From the NCBI RefSeq assembly GCF_000337835.1, contig NZ_AOLM01000007.1, positions 1 to 64,000 on the forward strand: a stretch of 64,000 bases of DNA, written 5' to 3'. Below the pieces are notes generated by a model that saw nothing but the letters and a program-made list of their open reading frames with translations, had not been told where the DNA came from and did no database searches. Position numbers and translations under genes: made by a program. Source of the stretch: Haloferax sulfurifontis ATCC BAA-897. GTDB taxonomy: Archaea > Halobacteriota > Halobacteria > Halobacteriales > Haloferacaceae. Below, one piece after another: positions 58,708 to 64,000 of this stretch (within the stretch, counting starts at the first letter, position 1; each line of letters begins with the position of its first letter).

Positions 58708-58983
58708 ATGCAGACGCTCAACGACACCTACACCGTCGTTCGCGACGGCGAGCGACTGGAGGTCTACAACGTCGTGAACATCGACCAACCGGCGGTCGTT
58801 CGCGGCTACAACCCTGTCGTCGAGACGTTCGACGCCCGCATCGGCGCGGGCGACAGTCGGACGAAACCCGAAGCGGTCACTAAGGCAGTCGCATACGAGC
58901 TGGAGGACGAGTTCTACATCGACGTGGCCGACCACGACATCGAGGTCGTGGACATCGAGAGCGACGACGTGGAGGTCATCTGA
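58708..58983 (+). CDS. Hypothetical protein (91 aa)
   Basis: 91 residues, beta-rich acidic (YTVVRDGERLEVYNVVNI) with a helix near 55-70. Possibly related in style to the duplicated protein upstream. Function unknown. Confidence 0.5.
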   Translation: MQTLNDTYTVVRDGERLEVYNVVNIDQPAVVRGYNPVVETFDARIGAGDSRTKPEAVTKAVAYELEDEFYIDVADHDIEVVDIESDDVEVI

Positions 58984-58985
58984 CG

Positions 58986-59573
58986 ATGGCTTCGAACACC
59001 GAATCCGGCATCGAGAGCGAAGTCGTCGAGTGCCGCTACTGCGGTGAAGAAGTCGACTACCTCGAAGAAGGTCACTTCAAATACCCCAGCGACAAGTTCG
59101 CACACCCGCAGTGCGTCGCCGACGACTGTTTCGGGAAACGAGAGCCTGTCGCGACCACCGAGGGCGTGTTCCGCCTTGAGCGCGTTACCATCAAGAAGTT
59201 CGTCGGACAGGGGCAGAAAGAGAGCCTCGTCGACTCGTACTGGCAGGCCGACTGCCCGGTCTGCTACCAGACCCACGAGTCGGAAGAGTCGGGCGAAGAC
59301 GCACGGATGGAACTCTTCGGCGGCGTGCTCGACTGTTGCGGTGCCGAGTGGATGCCTCCGGCCGGATGGGTCGAGGACTGCGACATCTGCGGCGATGACC
59401 ACCGTGGCGAGTTCAACTGCACGCCACTCTCGTGGCGGAAGCCGTTCCCCGGTATCGACAACGACTACGTCTGCGCGGAGTGTGACACCGAGAACCACGG
59501 GTCGGACCTCGATGGCCCCAACGGAGCGTGCCCGGAGTGTGGGTCTGAGGCGCTCAAGGAGGCGAGCGCGTGA
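58986..59573 (+). CDS. Multi-zinc-ribbon protein (195 aa)
   Basis: 195 residues with several Cys pairs: CRYCG, CVADDC, CPVC, CC, CDICG, CAEC and CPECG, enough for three zinc sites. One-base overlap with the next gene. Probably nucleic-acid or protein binding. Confidence 0.65.
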   Translation: MASNTESGIESEVVECRYCGEEVDYLEEGHFKYPSDKFAHPQCVADDCFGKREPVATTEGVFRLERVTIKKFVGQGQKESLVDSYWQADCPVCYQTHESEESGEDARMELFGGVLDCCGAEWMPPAGWVEDCDICGDDHRGEFNCTPLSWRKPFPGIDNDYVCAECDTENHGSDLDGPNGACPECGSEALKEASA

Positions 59574-59710
59574 TGGGTTCGAAGACGAGCACAATCGAGA
59601 AACAGGACGACGTCATGGCGATATACTTCGGTTGCACTCACGTCCACACGGACCCGAATAGCGACGGAGAACACCCGGACGTGTGCCCCGTGTGTGGTGG
59701 TGAGCGATGA
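59573..59710 (+). CDS. Small zinc-binding protein (45 aa)
   Basis: 45 residues with FGCTHVH and CPVCGG, a possible CHxC2 site. ATGA-coupled to the next gene at 59707. Confidence 0.55.
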   Translation: MGSKTSTIEKQDDVMAIYFGCTHVHTDPNSDGEHPDVCPVCGGER

Positions 59711-60228
59711 ACGCCGAACCGGGGGAGGAACACGAACTCACGCTCACCAGTATCGACCGCGACGAGCGGTTAGCACTCTTGCAGGCCATCGTCGAGTCGG
59801 GCCACGACCTCGGGACGAAGACCGACATGACGGTCAGTCGCCTGACCGACGAGAGGTTCGGCGACCTGCTCGACGCGGTCGAAGTGGTGCGCGGTGAGTT
59901 TTCGGACTCGGGCGCGTACGACAGCGCGAAGGCCGCCGATTCGCTCTACGACAAGCTCGAAAAGGCCGCTATCGAGGACGCGACAAGCGACTGGGAGTAC
60001 GAGGCCGGCGACATCGTTCGGGAGGCCGAGGAGCCACACGCGGCCGGTGGCGTCCCGCTCGGAAAGTCGGAGTACCGCATCAAGTACCGGCTTTGCGAGG
60101 AGGACGACGGCAGTCGAAAATACTACGTCGAAACGGAAGAGGACGGAACGCATCTCTACAGCGCGGGCGTGCTGGAACTCAGATTCGAGGCCATCCCGGC
60201 CGCCGAGTCGCGGGTGTGGTCCGAATGA
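59707..60228 (+). CDS. Hypothetical protein (173 aa)
   Basis: 173 residues: helical first half (LLQAIVESGHDLGTKTDMTVSRLTDERF), then a beta-rich C-terminus (EYRIKYRLCEEDDGSRKYYV). No motif recognised. Confidence 0.55.
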   Translation: MNAEPGEEHELTLTSIDRDERLALLQAIVESGHDLGTKTDMTVSRLTDERFGDLLDAVEVVRGEFSDSGAYDSAKAADSLYDKLEKAAIEDATSDWEYEAGDIVREAEEPHAAGGVPLGKSEYRIKYRLCEEDDGSRKYYVETEEDGTHLYSAGVLELRFEAIPAAESRVWSE

Positions 60229-60506
60229 CGCTCTACGAGGAGGGCGACCGACTCGTCGAAGAGTCGTGGGACGAGGAGCAGATGGGCGTCCGAGTTGAGC
60301 GTTGCGTCCGCAAACACCCAAACGGTGACATGAAGCGCATCCGGGTGTTTCGAAAAGAGAACGTCCGCTTCGCGACGCTCGACGGTGACGGCGAGGCGGT
60401 TTCCGAGCGCCACCGTGAGCTGACGAACCTCTCGCCGAAGGCGGCAACTGAGGTCCTGTTTGGGCTGGCGGAGGCGTTCGGGTACCGACTGGAGGAGAAG
60501 CGATGA
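60225..60506 (+). CDS. Hypothetical protein (93 aa)
   Basis: 93 residues, beta-rich basic start (GVRVERCVRKHPNGDMKRIRVF) and a helical end. ATGA coupling on both sides. Confidence 0.55.
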   Translation: MTLYEEGDRLVEESWDEEQMGVRVERCVRKHPNGDMKRIRVFRKENVRFATLDGDGEAVSERHRELTNLSPKAATEVLFGLAEAFGYRLEEKR

Positions 60507-60679
60507 CCCTCTACGAGTGCCCGCGATGCGGCACCCAGACGGCGACGAACGACACGTGCGTGGGGGCGTTCGAACTCCCACCGACGCTCTACTGCGTCCA
60601 CGACGACACCAAGGAAGCCGTCAAGATGGACGTGCTGAGCAAGGCCGACGTCCGCGAGGAAGTGATGGTCGATGCCTGA
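60503..60679 (+). CDS. Small zinc-finger-like protein (58 aa)
   Basis: 58 residues with CPRCG at the start and Cys19 and Cys31 later, compatible with one zinc site. Overlaps the DUF1643 gene by 8 nt. Confidence 0.55.
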   Translation: MTLYECPRCGTQTATNDTCVGAFELPPTLYCVHDDTKEAVKMDVLSKADVREEVMVDA

Positions 60680-61172
60680 GTTCGTCGACGACCGCTCTGA
60701 CGCGGTTCTCTCCGACGACGGGACGTACCGCTACCGGCTCTCGCGGACGTGGGACGCCGACAAGCCGACGGTCGCGTTCGTGATGCTCAACCCATCGACG
60801 GCCGACGCGACCGACGACGACCCGACGATTCGACGCTGTCTCGGCTTCGCGAAGGAGTGGGGCTTCGGGTCGCTCACCGTCGCGAACCTGTTCGCGCTCC
60901 GAAGCACGGACCCGGACGCGCTGGCCGGCCACGCCGACCCGGTCGGGCCGGAGAACGACGCGCACCTGCAGGACGTGTGCGACAGCGCCGAGCGGGTTGT
61001 CGTCGCGTGGGGGGCCAAGGGATCGCTTCGCGACCGCGCCGCGTTGGTCGCCGACCTGCTCGACGACCGCGACCTCTACGCGCTCGACACGACCAAGGCC
61101 GGCCACCCGGCCCACCCGCTCTACCAACCAGCAGATGCCGAGCTGACGAACTGGGACGGTGGTCAACTGTGA
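60672..61172 (+). CDS. DUF1643 family protein
   Basis: 166 residues matching DUF1643 throughout: YRYRLSRTWDADKPTVAFVMLNPSTADATDDDPTIRRC, GFGSLTVANLFALRSTDPDAL, PVGPEND, VVVAWGAKG, and TKAGHPAHPLY. The family is widespread in bacteria, phages and haloarchaea; its biochemical role is not established. The next gene starts by GTGA overlap. Confidence 0.85.
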   Translation: MPEFVDDRSDAVLSDDGTYRYRLSRTWDADKPTVAFVMLNPSTADATDDDPTIRRCLGFAKEWGFGSLTVANLFALRSTDPDALAGHADPVGPENDAHLQDVCDSAERVVVAWGAKGSLRDRAALVADLLDDRDLYALDTTKAGHPAHPLYQPADAELTNWDGGQL

Positions 61173-61489
61173 CCGACGATGAATCCGCATCCGCAATTGA
61201 GCACAAGAGCGGTTCCGAAGTGGTGTCGTTGCGTGAGCGCCGGAAAGCGCGCTACCGACATCTGGCACAGATTAACTCTAGAGTTGATTCGGCGCTGTCT
61301 GCCGCACACGTTGCGACGATTTACCAGCCGCTCGCAGATTCTCCGGGGGCTGTTCGAGTTAGTCCTGCAACATGGTGGGATTACTTCTGGGCTGAAATGG
61401 GGAAATCTCTGCCCGTTGACGTTTATCTCAATGGTGTCGAAGCGCCAACGGGCCAGCAATCACTCACTTCGTTTTCGGAGGTGTGTTAA
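61169..61489 (+). CDS. Hypothetical protein (106 aa)
   Basis: 106 residues from a GTG. Basic central helix (VVSLRERRKARYRHLAQINSRV) and a Trp-rich middle (VSPATWWDYFWAEMG). A lower-GC patch. A longer overlapping frame in +1 lacks these features and is ignored. Confidence 0.5.
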   Translation: MTDDESASAIEHKSGSEVVSLRERRKARYRHLAQINSRVDSALSAAHVATIYQPLADSPGAVRVSPATWWDYFWAEMGKSLPVDVYLNGVEAPTGQQSLTSFSEVC

Positions 61490-61490
61490 A

Positions 61491-61700
61491 TTGGAGGCAC
61501 GACCCAATCGCGCCTGTACGAACTGCGGGAAGTCCGTCGAAGAACTCCCCTACGAGTTCTGGTTGTTCCACACCTGCCGGTCGTGCTCTTCGGAACGCGC
61601 ACCGGACCGGTGGGGCGACGGGCGAAGTGTCGGCGTCGGAACGTACAGGAAGTGGCGGTACTTCCCGCGGTGGCACATGGGGGTGGCGACCGATGTCTGA
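61491..61700 (+). CDS. Small zinc-binding protein with TTG start (69 aa)
   Basis: TTG at 61491 follows a Shine-Dalgarno GGAGGTG (61477-61483). 69 residues with CTNCGKS and CRSCSS forming one zinc site and an Arg/Trp-rich tail. Overlaps the next gene. Confidence 0.55.
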   Translation: MEARPNRACTNCGKSVEELPYEFWLFHTCRSCSSERAPDRWGDGRSVGVGTYRKWRYFPRWHMGVATDV

Positions 61701-61896
61701 GGACAAGACGTGGTTCGTCGGCCCCGCGACATGCCCGTGGTGGAAGTTCAAGGTCGGGCGCACCATCTTCCGACTTCGGATGCGTCACCAGAGACTTCGG
61801 CACGTCCCAGGATTCGACGACTACCTGACCTCGTGGGCGCTCGGCATGGTCCTCGGTTCGCGCGAAATCGAACGTATTGGGGGTGAGGGCGAGTGA
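61693..61896 (+). CDS. Hypothetical protein (67 aa)
   Basis: 67 residues, Trp/Arg-rich (CPWWKFKVGRTIFRLRMRHQRL) with a short hydrophobic helix (YLTSWALGMVLG). Unknown. Confidence 0.5.
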   Translation: MSEDKTWFVGPATCPWWKFKVGRTIFRLRMRHQRLRHVPGFDDYLTSWALGMVLGSREIERIGGEGE

Positions 61897-61985
61897 CGCT
61901 CGCCAATATGTTCACCGCAGGGTTCGTCCTAATCGCGACCGTGGTTATAATCCGGCTCGCAATCGCCGGCGGGGGGTCGCTGTGA
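61893..61985 (+). CDS. Single-helix membrane peptide (30 aa)
   Basis: GTG-started frame coding one hydrophobic helix (MFTAGFVLIATVVIIRLAIAG), linked by GTGA overlaps to genes on both sides, which argues for translation. Confidence 0.45.
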   Translation: MTLANMFTAGFVLIATVVIIRLAIAGGGSL

Positions 61986-62119
61986 CCGCGTGGCGATGCC
62001 CGGAGTGTCGGGCGCGGTCGCCGCGCCAACCGGGCGAGACAACCCGCCCGTTCTGCTCGGCGTGCGACTTCCGGTTCGGCGTTCTCATCGAGATGCAGTC
62101 GCGGGGTGTCGACGCGTGA
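61982..62119 (+). CDS. Small zinc-ribbon protein (45 aa)
   Basis: 45 residues from a GTG, with CPECRA and CSACDF as a compact zinc ribbon. GTGA-coupled. Confidence 0.6.
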   Translation: MTAWRCPECRARSPRQPGETTRPFCSACDFRFGVLIEMQSRGVDA

Positions 62120-62514
62120 CCATCCTCGACTACGCCAAGCCGGTCGCGTGGCGGTTCTACAGCTACGGGACCGACGGCGGTGGCGACCCGCTGTTCTCGT
62201 TTTGGGCGGTCCTCGACGAGGACACGCAGGTCTGCATCTACGACCGTAACGGGGGCCACGGGATGTGGCTCTCGACAGACAACGAGGATGGCGACCACGC
62301 AGGCGAGACACCAAGCGACGAGTTCGAGGAGGTCCTCTACGACGTGCTCGGGACCGGCGGGTCGGTCGCGGCCGAACGCCTCGAACCGCTCCCGGCGTAC
62401 GAACGCTACTTCTTCCGGGTCATCCACGGGACCGTCGAGCAGACGGGGAGCGCGCCGGCGGAACTCGAAGCGTACCTGTCGCACGTCGCGGGCGAGGATG
62501 TGATGGTCGAATGA
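62116..62514 (+). CDS. Hypothetical protein (132 aa)
   Basis: 132 residues from a GTG. Beta-rich aromatic first half (WRFYSYGTDGGGDPLFSFWAVL) and a helical second half. No motif recognised. Confidence 0.55.
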   Translation: MTILDYAKPVAWRFYSYGTDGGGDPLFSFWAVLDEDTQVCIYDRNGGHGMWLSTDNEDGDHAGETPSDEFEEVLYDVLGTGGSVAAERLEPLPAYERYFFRVIHGTVEQTGSAPAELEAYLSHVAGEDVMVE

Positions 62515-62804
62515 CATCGCAAGACAACGACTCGCCGTTCGCGTTCTTCGACGAGGACGGCGGGTGGGTGACGATGACGACCCTCAAAAACGAGATGGGG
62601 CCGTTCGAGACGAGCGCTCGCGAGACGGTTGAGTCGCTGGAGGCGGCTGGTATCGTCAACGTCCGTCGCGGCGACGACGGGCGGCCGGTGACGGTGCAAC
62701 TGAGCGCCTTCGCCGACGACCTCGTGAACGCCGAGTCGGACGCCGAGGCGCTCGAAGTCTACCGGGCGCACGACAAAGAGCCGCCCGACAACCTCCGGGA
62801 GTGA
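62511..62804 (+). CDS. Putative winged-helix protein (97 aa)
   Basis: 97 residues; WVTMTTLKNEMGPFETSARETVESLEAAGIVNVRRGDDGRPVTVQL fits a winged helix. Last gene before the structured leader at 62870-63000. Confidence 0.6.
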   Translation: MTSQDNDSPFAFFDEDGGWVTMTTLKNEMGPFETSARETVESLEAAGIVNVRRGDDGRPVTVQLSAFADDLVNAESDAEALEVYRAHDKEPPDNLRE

Positions 62805-62869
62805 GGCCCGGAGCCCGATTTCGCGGACATTGACATAGGCTCCCACCGTGTCTTCGCTCGGGGCTACGG

Positions 62870-63015
62870 TTTAAGTACGAAGACGTGACCTCGAAGTAGT
62901 AGACGACGCCCGTGCTGGTGCGCTGGAGGGTTCGATTCCTTCCGACGGGCTTCCCGACGACGGACGCGCCCACGCCTGAACGTGATTCGTCCGCCGTCGG
63001 CTTTGGAGAAAGCAG
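62870..63015 (+). promoter_or_regulatory. Structured leader: promoter, tRNA-like minihelix, CCACGCCTGA hairpin
   Basis: TATA-like TTTAAGTA (62870-62877) is followed by a minihelix. GCCCGT/ACGGGC (62908-62913/62945-62950) encloses a perfect tRNA-type T-arm, GAGGG-TTCGATT-CCTTC (62926-62942). Next comes a hairpin with CCGACG/CGTCGG and GGACG/CGTCC stems (62954-63000) around CCCACGCCTGAACGTG. ATG is at 63016. Confidence 0.65.
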
Positions 63016-63465
63016 ATGGCAACCAACCAACCGACGGTGGCACCGCCTATCGCCACCACGACCAGCAAGCACAGCCACCCAACTGACGACGTGACGCTCG
63101 ACGCCGGCGACATCGAAAGCGTTCGCTTCCTCGCAGACGACGACGTCCTTCGGACGGTCTTCGCGAGCGCCGTCAAACAGGGTCCGACCGACGACCTGGA
63201 AGACGACCTCGTGACTCGGCTGACCGAACTCGGCTACGAGACCGAACAGATCGTCGCGATGGACGCGCGGATGATGCTCGTCGCCGGGGCGGGCTACATG
63301 GTCCGGGCCGTCGAGTCGCACTACGACCGTCTCGAACGCATCGAGAGCGCCATCGCGGTCTACGAGGACCTCCGCGACGAGCGCCGCGAGGAGCGCGACC
63401 AACTGTTCGACGAACAGTACGACCTGCGGAAGCTGACGGGGGTGAAGCCGCGTGTCGACAACTGA
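63016..63465 (+). CDS. Hypothetical protein (149 aa)
   Basis: 149 residues: Thr/Pro-rich start, helical acidic middle (VLRTVFASAVKQGPTDDLEDDL) and a coiled-coil-like C-terminus (ERIESAIAVYEDLRDERREER). First gene behind the structured leader. Unknown function. Confidence 0.6.
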   Translation: MATNQPTVAPPIATTTSKHSHPTDDVTLDAGDIESVRFLADDDVLRTVFASAVKQGPTDDLEDDLVTRLTELGYETEQIVAMDARMMLVAGAGYMVRAVESHYDRLERIESAIAVYEDLRDERREERDQLFDEQYDLRKLTGVKPRVDN

Positions 63466-63922
63466 GCCGACGACGCGGACCGAGGAGATGGCGGCAAACG
63501 GCGGCTACACCGGCCTCGTGCCCGACGAGCGCGCCCGCGAGACGCTTCGTGGGAACGCAGACACCGAAGCCGTCGCGGCGCTCCGCGAGCACATGGCTGA
63601 AGGGACGCGCCCGACCGCAGAGGTCGTCGAGCAGGTCGTCAGCGAGATGGACGTCGTCGCGCGGCGAGTCCACGGCGCTCGCATCACCGACCACCGGTTC
63701 GAAGACGGCGTGTGGCACTTCCGGGAGTTCAACGGCTACGTCGAGAAGGGCGGGCGCTACCGCCCAGAGACGGACGCCGAGCGCGAGCGCTGTCTCGAGA
63801 CGATACACCGCGAAATCGCGGGTGCGGTCATCCTCGACGGCGACGCGTGGGAGGACGACATCAAGGTGGTCTACCACGCGATACACAGTGTCGACCCGCG
63901 GGCACAGGAGGGCCAGCGATGA
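63452..63922 (+). CDS. Hypothetical protein (156 aa)
   Basis: 156 residues from a GTG overlapping the previous gene by 14 nt. Helical N-terminus, then DGVWHFREFNGYVEKGGRYRPETDAERERCLETIHREIAGAV. No known motif. Confidence 0.55.
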   Translation: MSTTEPTTRTEEMAANGGYTGLVPDERARETLRGNADTEAVAALREHMAEGTRPTAEVVEQVVSEMDVVARRVHGARITDHRFEDGVWHFREFNGYVEKGGRYRPETDAERERCLETIHREIAGAVILDGDAWEDDIKVVYHAIHSVDPRAQEGQR

Positions 63923-64000
63923 CGAACGCTCGCGACGGGCCGTCGACGGCCCCGGCCGGCGAGTGGTACAACAGCTACCAGACGCGGGCGATGCAGGACC
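63919..64000 (+). CDS. Start of a gene cut by the window end
   Basis: ATG at 63919 overlaps the previous stop (ATGA). Only 27 codons are visible, too few to classify. Confidence 0.5.
   Translation, partial: MTNARDGPSTAPAGEWYNSYQTRAMQD

Noticed and set aside
62908-62950. A functional tRNA gene
   Set aside because: Only a T-arm and an acceptor-like stem are present; 12 nt between them leave no room for D and anticodon arms.

Overview
The window comes from a haloarchaeon (class Halobacteria). It is GC-rich, the predicted proteins are strongly acidic, and it encodes archaeal information-processing proteins: a TFB, an Orc1/Cdc6, a diverged sliding clamp, a primase-helicase fusion and an MCM N-terminal domain. 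Many genes overlap by 1-8 nt (ATGA or TGATG) and several appear leaderless, with a TATA box about 25 nt before the start codon. The mix of replication, recombination, transfer-like and tiny unknown genes points to a large plasmid, integrative element or provirus rather than core chromosome. No capsid, portal or terminase gene was recognised.

Layout. 1-5.5 kb: small genes, including a TFB and a SWIM zinc-finger protein, most preceded by the palindrome TGACTATTAGTCA and a short 5' leader hairpin with a GNRA loop; a winged-helix gene at 2072 is the obvious candidate regulator. 5.6-9.4 kb: a TGT/DpdA-like transglycosylase and a replication origin, with orc1/cdc6 and a 373-residue HTH protein diverging from inverted ORB-like repeats. 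9.35-17.2 kb: a six-repeat HEAR (homing-endonuclease-associated repeat) protein gene split by a complete 6341-bp transposon at 10032-16372. The transposon has 32-bp terminal inverted repeats and an ATAA target duplication. It carries a DDE transposase of IS4 type, a three-gene toxin-antitoxin-like group and, divergently, a six-gene operon encoding RAMP-like proteins resembling diverged Cas7 and Cas5. No CRISPR array, cas1 or cas2 is present. This is the most striking feature of the window.

17.3-24 kb: a DEDDy exonuclease, a regulator with GTTAC operators, an HTH-ATPase, a complete tyrosine recombinase and a TOPRIM/topoisomerase VI-A-like protein. 24-44.9 kb (minus strand): a long envelope and transfer-like cluster with an orphan MCM N-terminal domain, a VirB4/HerA-class ATPase, many membrane and signal-peptide proteins, a subtilisin-like protease and a 1092-residue surface protein whose N-terminal part is AT-rich. 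45-50.5 kb (minus): a primase-helicase, its OB-fold partner and a four-hairpin candidate RNA.

50.5-64 kb (mostly plus): an HNH protein, a 284-bp nested inverted repeat, then a tightly packed operon of small zinc-binding and unknown proteins with a HerA-like ATPase, a PCNA-like clamp and a DUF1643 protein. A hairpin carrying the conserved core CCACGCCTGA with stems of different sequence recurs at five places (integrase start, upstream of the primase, and before the genes at 52335, 56106 and 63016), suggesting a shared structured RNA or DNA signal. Protein assignments were read by eye from motifs; no database search was run.
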